Made by a program: the position numbers and the translations under genes. A DNA stretch of 15,515 nt from Actinomycetota bacterium. GTDB lineage: Bacteria; Actinomycetota; Acidimicrobiia; Acidimicrobiales; JAHWLA01. How positions within the stretch are numbered: the first letter of the stretch is position 1; every line of letters starts with the position of its first letter. The DNA lies in NCBI GenBank assembly GCA_019347595.1, contig JAHWLA010000033.1:1-15515 (forward strand). Reading direction: 5' to 3'. The notes below the pieces were generated by a model. The model ran no database searches, was not told the DNA's origin, and worked only from the letters and a program-made list of their open reading frames with translations. Positions 7,403 to 14,321 of this stretch are shown here, one piece after another.

Positions 7403-8408
7403 GGACGTCCTCGAACAGGGCGATGTGCTCGGCCACCATGCGGTCGGTCGAGAAGTAGCCCTCGACGGCGGCCCGGCACGCGCCCCGGTCCAGTGTGGTG
7501 GCCCGGGCGATGGCCTCGGCCATCGACGCCTCGTCGTGGCAGAGGAAGCCGGTCCGGCCGTCCTCCACCACCTCGGGCGCTGCCCCCTCGGGGAAGGCGA
7601 GCACCGGCGTCCCGCACGCCATGGCCTCGATCATCACCATGCCGAACGGCTCGTTCCACCGGATGGGGAACAGCAGGGCGGACGCGCCGGCCATGAGCGC
7701 CAGCTTCTCCTCGTGGGGCACCTCGCCCAGGTAGACGAGGTCCTCGTTGAGGTACGGCCGCACGAAGTGGTCGAAGTACTCGACCTCCGACGGGTCGCGC
7801 ATCTTGCCGGTCATGAGCAGCTTGACGCCCGCCTTGTAGGCCGCCTCCATGGCGCGGTGGGCGCCCTTGTCGGGCGACAGCCGGCCCACGAACAGCACGT
7901 AGCCGCCGTCGCCGCGCCCCAAGGGGAAGTCGGCGGCGTCGACGCCGTGGTGGATGACCCGGGCGATCGGGATGTGCGGCGCGGGCCGCCGTTGGGCGTG
8001 GGAGATGGCGACCACGGCCACCCGGTCGGGGAGGCGCTCGTAGAGCGGCGCCAGCTCGCCGTCGAGGGGGCCGTGGACGGTGGTCACGACCTTCAGGCCC
8101 TCGTGGAGGTGGGCGAGATGGGGGCCGAGCACGGTGTGGTCGTGGACGATGTCGAAGCCGCGCACGGCTTCGTACGCGGCATTGACGTGCAGCAGCTCGG
8201 GGACGAGGTTGCCGATGCGCCTGCCCTCCGACTCGGCCAGCGTCGACAGCCGCGGCACTTGGCACGTGGAGTCGCCGGTGGTGAAGAGCACGACCTCGTG
8301 GCCCGCGGCCTGGAGGCCTGTGGCCAGGTGGTCGACCACCACCTCGATGCCCCCGTAGAGCTTCGGTGGGATCGGCGCCCACGGTGGAGCTATGAGAGCG
8401 ATCCGCAT
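7392..8408 (-). CDS. Glycosyltransferase family 4 (GT-B fold)
   Basis: A 338-residue retaining glycosyltransferase, cytoplasmic or peripheral to the membrane, transferring a sugar from a nucleotide donor to an unidentified acceptor. The N-terminal half begins MRIALIAPPWAPIPPKLYGG with the acceptor-side YGGIE loop (18-22) and FDIVHDH (85-91). The donor-side half has VGRLSPDKG (174-182) and the EX7E motif in EPFGMVMIEAMACGTPV (E253 and E261). This layout matches actinobacterial GT4 proteins related to mannosyl- and glucosyl-transferases. The ATG at 8408 is the only start that fits the family N-terminus. No good ribosome site is visible, and the best upstream box, TTGACT six bases before the ATG, is a poor -10. 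It converges with the amidase, the stops overlapping at 7392-7402. Confidence 0.92.
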   Translation of the reverse strand: MRIALIAPPWAPIPPKLYGGIEVVVDHLATGLQAAGHEVVLFTTGDSTCQVPRLSTLAESEGRRIGNLVPELLHVNAAYEAVRGFDIVHDHTVLGPHLAHLHEGLKVVTTVHGPLDGELAPLYERLPDRVAVVAISHAQRRPAPHIPIARVIHHGVDAADFPLGRGDGGYVLFVGRLSPDKGAHRAMEAAYKAGVKLLMTGKMRDPSEVEYFDHFVRPYLNEDLVYLGEVPHEEKLALMAGASALLFPIRWNEPFGMVMIEAMACGTPVLAFPEGAAPEVVEDGRTGFLCHDEASMAEAIARATTLDRGACRAAVEGYFSTDRMVAEHIALFEDVLSR

Positions 8409-8470
8409 GGTGTCAGTCAAGCACGTCGCGGGGGCATCGGACAGCGGTGTCTTACACGGCCGGCCGGGTC

Positions 8471-8476
8471 TACGGT
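8471..8476 (+). promoter_or_regulatory. -10 box, leaderless geometry
   Basis: TACGGT fits TANNNT and ends seven bases before the ATG at 8484, with no Shine-Dalgarno sequence in between. Transcription would start at the A of the start codon. No clear -35 element is seen. Confidence 0.5.
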
Positions 8477-8483
8477 GACGCAC

Positions 8484-9140
8484 ATGGTCGACGCCCCTCA
8501 TGCCCCCTGGGCCCTGCGTGGCGAGGTGGTGGTGGGGTGGGCGCGCATCGACCGGCAGCACCGCCACGAGCTCCCCCCAGGGCTCCATCCCCTGCCCGGC
8601 CCCGCCGTGGTCTCCGGCGTGCGCTACACGGCCTCGCCCGTGGGCCCGTTCCTCGAGCTGTCGGTGGCGCAACCGGCCCGACTCGGACTGCGGCCCGGTC
8701 TGTGCATCACCGCCATGGTGGTGTCGCAGCCCGCCGCCAAGGCGGGCACCCGCCTGAACTGGGGCTTCCCGGCGGAGGTGGGGCGTTTGACGTGGGCGAT
8801 CGACGGCGACGAGCGGGTGCTCGCGTGGGGCGACGGCGGCGTGGTGGTGCGCGGCGTCCCCGTCGGACTCCGCCTGCCCCTGCTCCTTCCCGTGCGCTCC
8901 GTGCAACGGCGCGGTGACGGTCCCGTCGTGGTTCCGCGGCGGGTGGCAGCCCTGGTGCGGCCGGCCCGCACCACGGTGGAGGTCGACGGCGACGACCACC
9001 CGTGGGCGTGGCTGGCCGGCCCGCACCCCGGCGCCCTGCTCGCCACCGCCCGCCTGCTCCTGCGCCCGGCCCGCCACCCCTCCGGCCTGTTGTCGTCGTT
9101 CCGGGCACCGCTACGCGCCCCCGAGCCGCTGGTGTCGTGA
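8484..9140 (+). CDS. Acetoacetate decarboxylase-like protein, no catalytic Lys
   Basis: The 218-residue product resembles actinobacterial proteins grouped with acetoacetate decarboxylase: PPGLHPLPGPAVVSGVRYTA (31-50), SPVGPFLELSVA (51-62), LRPGLCITAMVV (69-80) and RLNWGFPAEVGRL (90-102), followed by beta strands and a closing APLRAPEPLVS. In true acetoacetate decarboxylase the GFPK motif supplies the Schiff-base lysine; here the matching residue is Ala97, so classical decarboxylation is unlikely. Family assignment is from memory of motifs, and the function is unknown. The ATG at 8484 is supported by the TACGGT box seven bases upstream. The stop overlaps the next gene in GTGA. Confidence 0.6.
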   Translation: MVDAPHAPWALRGEVVVGWARIDRQHRHELPPGLHPLPGPAVVSGVRYTASPVGPFLELSVAQPARLGLRPGLCITAMVVSQPAAKAGTRLNWGFPAEVGRLTWAIDGDERVLAWGDGGVVVRGVPVGLRLPLLLPVRSVQRRGDGPVVVPRRVAALVRPARTTVEVDGDDHPWAWLAGPHPGALLATARLLLRPARHPSGLLSSFRAPLRAPEPLVS

Positions 9141-9400
9141 CGGCGCGGTACGTCGCCCTGCTTCGCGGCATCAACGTCGGCGGTCGCACCAAGGTGCGCC
9201 GGGCGGTGGGCACGGCCGTCAACGAGGAGGGCACCCGGCTGCGCACCGCCTCCTTCGCGGCCAACCAGGTCCCCGCGCGCTTCGAGGTGGCGCTGGAGCT
9301 GGCCGACCAGTCGGACAACCTCGTCACCGACCTCGTCGCCGTGCTGCCGGCGCTGGAGGCCGACGTGGCCGTCCGCCGCCTCCAGCGCCAGTTCGCCTGA
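9137..9400 (+). CDS. Short protein with DUF1697-like N-terminus, diverged after residue 19
   Basis: GTG at 9137 overlaps the previous stop in a GTGA and opens an 87-residue frame. Residues 3-19 (ARYVALLRGINVGGRTK) are nearly identical to the highly conserved beginning of DUF1697 proteins, which are normally about 170-180 residues. From residue 20 on (VRRAVGTAVNEEGTRLRTAS and onward, ending RRLQRQFA) I see no resemblance to DUF1697, nor a continuation of it in the other two frames. The second part stays coding-like (G/C at third positions, no rare codons). It may be an old fusion or deletion product, or a separate small gene that acquired a DUF1697 start. Function unknown. A strong stem-loop follows at 9423. 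Confidence 0.55.
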   Translation: MTARYVALLRGINVGGRTKVRRAVGTAVNEEGTRLRTASFAANQVPARFEVALELADQSDNLVTDLVAVLPALEADVAVRRLQRQFA

Positions 9401-9422
9401 GCGCCGCCGGCCGCTGCCCGTG

Positions 9423-9477
9423 CCGAACTTGCGTACGAATCGCGCTGCTTTGCGCGTCGCTTCGTACGCAACTTCGG
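9423..9477. terminator. Convergent stem-loop with CGTACG core
   Basis: Arms 9423-9439 and 9461-9477 pair over 17 positions with a single C:C mismatch (9428 and 9472). Inside, CGCGC (9441-9445) and GCGCG (9452-9456) extend the hairpin. It sits between two convergent stops (9400 plus, 9492 minus), so a bidirectional terminator is the simplest reading. There is no T-tract on the plus side. Its GCGTACGA/TCGTACGC core recurs in the palindrome at 10387-10430. Confidence 0.65.
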
Positions 9478-9491
9478 GGGTGGGGACGGCG

Positions 9492-10376
9492 TCAGAGGCG
9501 GCCGTTGGCGCGGAGGACGCTGACGGCCCGCACCGTCGCCACCCCGCGCCACTCCAGGGTGGCGGCGGGGGAGAACGAGGCGAAGTCGACGGGCCACCCG
9601 CCGTCTTCCTGCTGCTCGCCCGCCAGGCGATCGAGGTCGGCCTCCACTGCCTCGGGCGCCAGATGGGCGCGCACCGGCGACCCGGGCCGCGGGGCGAAAT
9701 CCAGCGGGCGCTTCATCTCTCCCTCGATGCCGCCCTCCACCGGCACGGCGCCCGACGGCGGGAGCAGCGCGGCCAGGCGGGCCAGGTGATCGGCGGCCTC
9801 GGGCATGTCGGCAGCCAGGTCATCGAGCACGTGCAGGGCAAACAGCAGCTCGTAGGTGTGCGGCGTCTCCAGGCGCGCGATGGCGTCGAGGCAGTAGCGG
9901 GTGGCCCGTGCCAACCACGGGTGCTCGGCCACGGCCCGGTCGTGACGGGCGAGGCCGAGCGCGGCGGCCGTCACACCGCACGTCCCCATCACCGACGACG
10001 TGGTGGCGTCGGCGCCCGCAAACCAGGGCGCGCACGCGGTGGTGTCGTCGATGGGCGTGACGAAGGGCAGCCCGCCGTCGTCGAACGTCACCCCGGCCAG
10101 CCAGTCGCACAGCTCGACCGCCCGCGAGCCCCCGGCCGTGCCGCACTCCTCCAGTGTCTCGAAGGCGTACATGGCTTCGATGGGCTGGCTGCCCGCCACT
10201 CGGAGGTCGGGCTCCAGCCCCCAGCCGTAGCCGCCGTCGACGTTGCGATAGCCGTCGAGCGCGGTGATCACGGCCGAGGCGTCGCCGCCGTGCACGAGCA
10301 CGTCGAAGCGACGGCGGTCGAGCACGCGCGCATGGGCAGTCAGAAATCGGTCGGCGGCAGCAAGGTCGATCCCCAT
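9492..10376 (-). CDS. Terpenoid cyclase/prenyltransferase-fold protein
   Basis: The 294-residue product has repeats typical of the alpha/alpha-toroid fold seen in squalene-hopene cyclases and prenyltransferase beta subunits: YRNVDGGYGWGLEPD (43-57) near the N-terminus and QQEDGGWPVDF (255-265) near the C-terminus, the latter a QW-like motif. The catalytic DXDD of squalene-hopene cyclases is not visible, so enzymatic cyclisation is not implied; similar actinobacterial proteins are usually left as hypothetical. The start ATG at 10376 is favoured because GAGAAT ends seven bases upstream; another in-frame ATG at 10385 would add three residues. The gene stands alone, divergent from rsbQ and convergent with the 9137 gene, with a palindrome on each side. 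Confidence 0.7.
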   Translation of the reverse strand: MGIDLAAADRFLTAHARVLDRRRFDVLVHGGDASAVITALDGYRNVDGGYGWGLEPDLRVAGSQPIEAMYAFETLEECGTAGGSRAVELCDWLAGVTFDDGGLPFVTPIDDTTACAPWFAGADATTSSVMGTCGVTAAALGLARHDRAVAEHPWLARATRYCLDAIARLETPHTYELLFALHVLDDLAADMPEAADHLARLAALLPPSGAVPVEGGIEGEMKRPLDFAPRPGSPVRAHLAPEAVEADLDRLAGEQQEDGGWPVDFASFSPAATLEWRGVATVRAVSVLRANGRL

Positions 10377-10383
10377 GCGCGCC

Positions 10384-10389
10384 ATTCTC
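10384..10389 (-). promoter_or_regulatory. -10 box of the cyclase-like gene
   Basis: GAGAAT on the minus strand keeps A2 and T6 of the -10 consensus and ends seven bases before the ATG at 10376. It partly overlaps the outer arm of the palindrome at 10387-10430, so a protein bound there could block it. Confidence 0.35.
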
Positions 10390-10430
10390 GTACGCCGAAC
10401 CGGGGTTCCCGCCACGGTTCCGCGTACGAG
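10387..10430. repeat. Imperfect palindrome in divergent intergenic region, possible operator
   Basis: Arms 10387-10401 (CTCGTACGCCGAACC) and 10416-10430 (GGTTCCGCGTACGAG) pair over 15 positions with one C:C mismatch (10396 and 10421) around a 14-base centre. It lies between the divergent starts at 10376 and 10476 and overlaps the minus-strand -10 box. Position suggests an operator rather than a terminator. It shares TCGTACGC with the stem-loop at 9423-9477, on the other side of the same gene. Confidence 0.6.
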
Positions 10431-10463
10431 GTCATCGGGGCGTGGTAGCGCGTGCGGTCGGGG

Positions 10464-10469
10464 TACTGT
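10464..10469 (+). promoter_or_regulatory. -10 box of rsbQ-rsbP, leaderless geometry
   Basis: TACTGT fits TANNNT and ends six bases before the ATG at 10476. No Shine-Dalgarno sequence is present. No sigma-B type promoter is obvious upstream. Confidence 0.5.
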
Positions 10470-10475
10470 CCGCGC

Positions 10476-11306
10476 ATGGCCGCGCCCGAGCTTGTCCGTC
10501 GTCACAACATCAAGCTGTCCGGGCGGGCCGACGGGCAGCCCATCGTGTTCGCCCACGGGTTCGGGTGCGACCAGAACATGTGGCGGTACGTAGCGCCCGA
10601 GTTCGAAGACGACTACCGCATCGTGCTGTTCGACCACATCGGGATGGGGCAGTCGGACGCGTCGGCGTACGACCCCGACCGCTACGGCTCGCTGGCCGGC
10701 TACGCCGCCGACATCCTCGACATCTGCCGCGCCCTGGAGCTGGACGAGGTGGTGTTCGTGGGACACTCGGTGAGCGCCATGATGGGTGTGCTCGCCGCCA
10801 AGGAGGAGCCCGACCGCTTCGCCGGTCTCGTCCTGGTGGGGCCGTCGCCCCGCTACATCGACGACGACGGCTATGTAGGCGGCTTCGGCGAAGCCGACAT
10901 CCTGGAGCTGCTCGACTCGTTGGAGAGCAACTACCTGGGTTGGTCGAGCGCCATGGCGCCCGTGATCATGGGCAACGCCGACCGTCCGGAGTTGGCCGCC
11001 GAGCTGACCGAGAGCTTCTGCCGGACCGACCCGGACATTGCTCGTCGATTCGCCCGCGTCACGTTCCTCTCCGACAACCGCGCCGACCTCGACGGCGTCA
11101 CCACACCGGCGCTCGTGGTCCAGTGCAGCGACGATGCCATCGCACCCGTGCAGGTGGGTAAGTACGTCAGCGCGCAGCTTCGCAACGCCTCGCTGGTCCT
11201 GCTGGAGGCCACAGGCCACTGCCCGAACCTGAGCGCGCCGGGGCCCACCGTGGCGGCCATCGCCGCCTTCTTGCGGCAGTTGCCTGCCCGCCGTGCCGTG
11301 AGGTGA
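10476..11306 (+). CDS. rsbQ: RsbQ-like alpha/beta hydrolase
   Basis: The 276-residue product is an alpha/beta hydrolase of the RsbQ family, the bacterial relatives of the plant receptors D14 and KAI2. Visible are the oxyanion-hole segment AHGFGCDQNMW (26-36), the strand-loop FDHIGMGQSD (52-61), the nucleophile elbow GHSVS with Ser98, Asp219 in CSDDAIAP, and His248 in ATGHCPNLS; the triad spacing matches Bacillus subtilis RsbQ (Ser96, Asp219, His247). In Bacillus, RsbQ activates the phosphatase RsbP in the energy-stress branch of sigma-B control, probably by delivering a small ligand to its PAS domain. Here the next gene is an RsbP-like phosphatase overlapping in GTGA, which strongly supports the same pairing. 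The ATG at 10476 is chosen over the upstream GTG at 10452 because a TACTGT box lies between them. Confidence 0.92.
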   Translation: MAAPELVRRHNIKLSGRADGQPIVFAHGFGCDQNMWRYVAPEFEDDYRIVLFDHIGMGQSDASAYDPDRYGSLAGYAADILDICRALELDEVVFVGHSVSAMMGVLAAKEEPDRFAGLVLVGPSPRYIDDDGYVGGFGEADILELLDSLESNYLGWSSAMAPVIMGNADRPELAAELTESFCRTDPDIARRFARVTFLSDNRADLDGVTTPALVVQCSDDAIAPVQVGKYVSAQLRNASLVLLEATGHCPNLSAPGPTVAAIAAFLRQLPARRAVR

Positions 11307-12475
11307 AGAGCGAGGGGGCGCTCGACGGGTTCTACGCGGCCCTGCTCGAGGACGATGCCGACCTGCTCTACGAGCGGGCGCCGTGCGGCTACCTGTCGAC
11401 CACGCCGAACGGGACGATCGTCAAGGTCAACCAGACGTTCCTCACGCTGACCGGTTACGACGGGACCGAGTTGGTGGGACGGCGCACGTTTGCCGAGCTG
11501 CTCACCCCGGGCGGGCGCATCTACCACGAGACGCACTACGCGCCGATGCTCCAGATGCAGGGCAAGGCGCGGGAGATCGCGCTCGAGATCGTGTGCGCGG
11601 ACGGCCGTCGGCTGCCTGTTCTCGTCAACGCCGTACTCGAGCGCGGCGACGACGGCAGCCCGCACGTCGTGCGCACCGCCGTGTTCGACGCCACCGAGCG
11701 GCGCGAGTACGAGCGCGAGTTGCTGCGCGCCAAGGACCGCGCCGAGGAGTCGGAGCGCCAGGCCCGCCTGCTCGCCCGCACCCTCCAGCAGACCCTGATC
11801 CCGCCGACGCCGCCGGCCATCCCCGGCCTCGACATCGCCGCGGTGTACCGCCCGGCGGGCGCAGGAGAGGAAGTCGGCGGCGACTTCTACGACGTGTTCC
11901 AGCTCGCGGAGGACGACTGGGTGATGGCGATCGGCGACGTGTGCGGCAAGGGGGTCGACGCCGCGGTGGTGACGGCGCTGGCCCGCTACGCCATCCGGGC
12001 CGCCGCCGTGCAGCAGCCCGGCCCGGATGCCGTGCTGCACGCACTCAACGAGGTGCTCCTGCGCCATGACAGCGACCGGTTCTGCACGGTGGCCCTCGTG
12101 CGGCTGCAGCGAGTCGACGGGAGGTGGACCGCCACCGTGTGCTCGGGCGGTCACCCGCTGCCGCTGCTCCTTCGCGACGGGAAAGCGACCCATGCCGGTG
12201 GGCCGGGCTCGCTGCTCGGTGTGCTGCCTCAGCCGACGTTCCACGAGACCGTGATGGCATTGCAGCCGGGCGACGCCATCGTGCTCTACACCGACGGTGT
12301 GACCGAGGCACGCCGCGGCACCGACTTCTTCGACGAACCCGGCCTCGTGCGTTCGGTGGCCGCCTGTGCCACTTCGGCGTCTGCGATCACCGACGGCGTG
12401 TTGGCCGACGTGCTGGCGTTCCAGGGGGACAACCCGCGCGACGACATCGCGGTGGTGGCCGTTCGCGTACCGTGA
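11303..12475 (+). CDS. rsbP: RsbP-like PAS-PP2C serine phosphatase
   Basis: A 390-residue cytoplasmic sensor phosphatase. Residues about 20-130 form a PAS domain (APCGYLSTTPNGTIVKVNQT, GYDGTELVGR, then TAVFDATERREYERE). Residues about 131-163 form a short coiled-coil linker leading to LQQTLIPPTPPAIPGLD. The SpoIIE/PP2C domain (about 172-390) has its metal-binding motifs: GGDFYD (Asp194), GDVCGKG (Asp212), SGGHPLP (281-287), YTDGVTEA (Asp331) and RDDIAVV (Asp380, Asp381). In Bacillus, RsbP dephosphorylates the anti-anti-sigma factor RsbV. No RsbV or RsbW partner lies in this window, so the target here is unknown. GTG at 11303 overlaps the rsbQ stop. The window shows no histidine kinase or response receiver domain in it. 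Confidence 0.92.
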   Translation: MKSEGALDGFYAALLEDDADLLYERAPCGYLSTTPNGTIVKVNQTFLTLTGYDGTELVGRRTFAELLTPGGRIYHETHYAPMLQMQGKAREIALEIVCADGRRLPVLVNAVLERGDDGSPHVVRTAVFDATERREYERELLRAKDRAEESERQARLLARTLQQTLIPPTPPAIPGLDIAAVYRPAGAGEEVGGDFYDVFQLAEDDWVMAIGDVCGKGVDAAVVTALARYAIRAAAVQQPGPDAVLHALNEVLLRHDSDRFCTVALVRLQRVDGRWTATVCSGGHPLPLLLRDGKATHAGGPGSLLGVLPQPTFHETVMALQPGDAIVLYTDGVTEARRGTDFFDEPGLVRSVAACATSASAITDGVLADVLAFQGDNPRDDIAVVAVRVP

Positions 12476-12476
12476 C

Positions 12477-12491
12477 GGCCGAGCGTCGGCC
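12477..12491. terminator. Short GC stem-loop between convergent rsbP and rsgA
   Basis: GGCCGA and TCGGCC form a 6-bp stem with a GCG triloop, immediately after the rsbP stop at 12475 and before the rsgA stop at 12513. The location suits bidirectional termination, but the stem is short and no T-tract follows. Confidence 0.35.
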
Positions 12492-12512
12492 CGGGGTTGC
12501 TGTCGCCGTGCG

Positions 12513-13547
12513 CTAGCGCTCGCGGTCGTCGCGGTCCTCGTAGAGCCGGCGCAACGCTTTGGTGCGCGAGCGCGATGTCCGTGTCTCGGCGGCGCGGGCT
12601 GCGGGGTCTACACGCGTCCGCTCCGACGCCGTCTCCGTCACCAGCTTGCGGTAGTTGTCCAGGCGGCCGGCGTCGAGGTCGCCCGCCTGGACGGCGGCCA
12701 TCACCGCGCAGTCCGGTTCGACGGTGTGCGTGCAGTCGCCGAAGCGGCACCCTTCGGCAAGGGCCTCGATATCGGGGAAGGCGGCCGCCACGGCGTCGCC
12801 GCCCGCATCGGTGCCGAGGCTGCGCAGGCCGGGCATGTCGACGAGCGACCCGCCGGAGGCGAGCGGGACGAGTTGCCGAGACGTCGTGGTGTGGCGGCCG
12901 CGGTGGTCTTCGTCGCGCACGGCGCCCACCGCCAGCCGGTCCTCTCCGAGGAGCGCGTTCACGAGCGTCGACTTCCCGGCACCCGACGGACCGAGCAGGG
13001 CGGCGGTCACCGGGTGGGTGAGCAGAGCCCGTAGCTGGTCGAGCCCGTCGCCCGTCAGCGCACTGGTGGCCACGATCTCGACAGGGCCGAGCCGGGCAGC
13101 CAGGTCCTCGACGGTGCCGGACGGCGCCACGTCGAGTTTGGTGAGGACCACGACGGGGCGGGCGCCGCTGTCCCAGGCAACGACGAGCTCGCGCTCGACG
13201 CGAGACGAGGAGAGGCGATCGGCCGGAGCAGTGATGAGGACGAGGTCGACGTTGACGGCGAGCACCTGGCGCGTGCCGTCGGGATCGAGGCGGCCGAGCT
13301 CCGACCAGCGGGGGAGGATTTCGTGCACGGTGTCGCCGCCGGCGGCGAGCGCCAGCCAGTCGCCGACAGCCGTGCCGGGAAACGGGAGCGATCGTTCGCC
13401 GGCCGGCGTCGCCAAGCGTGCCCAGCCGCGCTCGACGCCTACCACGCGAGCCGGCGTGAGGTCGTCGTGCGCGAGGGCGCCGAACAGCGCGGCAACTCGG
13501 TCGGACCAACCCACCGGGCCCAGGGGATGATCGGGTGATGCGGACAA
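12513..13547 (-). CDS. rsgA: Ribosome small subunit-dependent GTPase RsgA
   Basis: RsgA (YjeQ) is a circularly permuted GTPase that checks late 30S subunit maturation. The 344-residue product has an N-terminal OB-like region (about 28-90), then motifs in permuted order: G4 TKLD (136-139), G5 SALTG (162-166), G1 GPSGAGKST (186-194), the switch region DHRGRHTTTS (214-223) and G3 DMPG (237-240), followed by the zinc-binding CRFGDCTHTVEPDC (Cys267, Cys272, His274, Cys280) and a basic C-terminal tail. The start is the TTG at 13547, supported by GGAGG six bases upstream. It ends in TAG, unlike most neighbours. It is transcribed alone, diverging from the secreted-protein gene and converging with rsbP. 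Confidence 0.95.
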   Translation of the reverse strand: MSASPDHPLGPVGWSDRVAALFGALAHDDLTPARVVGVERGWARLATPAGERSLPFPGTAVGDWLALAAGGDTVHEILPRWSELGRLDPDGTRQVLAVNVDLVLITAPADRLSSSRVERELVVAWDSGARPVVVLTKLDVAPSGTVEDLAARLGPVEIVATSALTGDGLDQLRALLTHPVTAALLGPSGAGKSTLVNALLGEDRLAVGAVRDEDHRGRHTTTSRQLVPLASGGSLVDMPGLRSLGTDAGGDAVAAAFPDIEALAEGCRFGDCTHTVEPDCAVMAAVQAGDLDAGRLDNYRKLVTETASERTRVDPAARAAETRTSRSRTKALRRLYEDRDDRER

Positions 13548-13553
13548 CGGGAG

Positions 13554-13558
13554 CCTCC
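13554..13558 (-). promoter_or_regulatory. Shine-Dalgarno site fixing the rsgA TTG start
   Basis: GGAGG on the minus strand stands six bases before the TTG at 13547. It decides the start in favour of this rare codon. It also shows that ribosome-site-led translation coexists here with the leaderless-type starts. Confidence 0.7.
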
Positions 13559-13632
13559 GAGGAGCGACGGCGCTCCCGTGCTGGTCAGGCGGGTCGGCGC
13601 GCGCACGTTACACCCCGGGTTCGACGATCCCG

Positions 13633-14265
13633 GTGTGCGTGCGCACCGCAGGCACTCCGGTACGCCGCCGCGCCAGTCGACGAATCGAGAGCCCGCTCAC
13701 CTCTGTCGCAGCGGCGGTGGCGATCGGGGGGCTGGCGGCGCCCGCCGACGTGCAGGCGCTGAGCGCAGAGGTCCGAGACGAGGGCCACGGGTGGTTCAGC
13801 GTGACGAACGTCTCGGCATTCGTCGACGTTGCGAGCGTCGCCGATACGCAGCACGGCGGCGACTACTGGGAGTTCGTCGTCACCTACCGCTGCAACAACG
13901 GCGTGTGGGAGACGTTCGGCGACAACTAGACCTACTACTTCGGCTCGGACGCCGGCGCCAGCGCCGGGGAGTCCGCCGGCAGCCTGAACGTATGGGGCCG
14001 GGGACGATTCTGCGGCGACGTCGTGACGCAGCCCTACCACTTCCGCGCCGACATGACGGGAACGACGAGCTGCGGTTCGATCGACAGCGGCCCCTCGGTG
14101 GGCACAGCGCCGATCGCTGCCGAGTACTCGAGGTTCCGCTGCAACACCGGCCCGGGAAGCGGCCTGTTCGACTTCTATTCGGCCAACGCAGGCGGCTGGC
14201 ACTACAACAACTACACGGGTAGCTCCAGGCTCGAGTACTGGAATGGCGTGACGGCAAGCGCGTAA
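13633..14265 (+). pseudogene. Secreted protein gene interrupted by in-frame TAG
   Basis: The frame runs from GTG 13633 to TAA 14265 (210 residue positions) with one stop, TAG at 13927-13929, at codon 99. Both sides are clearly coding: G/C-rich third positions and a matching composition rich in Gly, Ser, Tyr, Asn and Trp. Residues 11-42 look like a signal peptide (RRRASRR, then a hydrophobic AAAVAIGGLAAPA, possible cleavage after VQA). The predicted mature part has four cysteines, two before or near and two well after the stop (Cys87, Cys127, Cys147, Cys170), suggesting two disulfides that would need the full length. I recognise no family. The stop could be a true disabling mutation (CAG or TGG to TAG), a sequencing error, or read through. 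A GTG at 13639 is an alternative start. The gene diverges from rsgA; the 85-base gap holds no clear promoter. Confidence 0.7.
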
Positions 14266-14321
14266 GCGTCCGCACGCCCCGTGCGCGCCAGGTGTCGTAC
14301 CTGCGTGCGTTGCTCATCCGG

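Noticed and set aside
9423..10430. Integron-type attC sites around the cyclase-like gene
   Set aside because: The palindromes lack the attC core sites and no integrase gene is present in the window.
10452..10478. GTG at 10452 as the rsbQ start
   Set aside because: It would add eight residues not typical of RsbQ and would put the TACTGT -10 box inside the coding sequence.
13585..14202. 205-codon frame on the minus strand across the secreted-protein region
   Set aside because: It is uninterrupted, but has no recognisable domain; the plus frame has the signal peptide, paired cysteines, aromatic-rich composition and G/C third positions on both sides of the amber codon.
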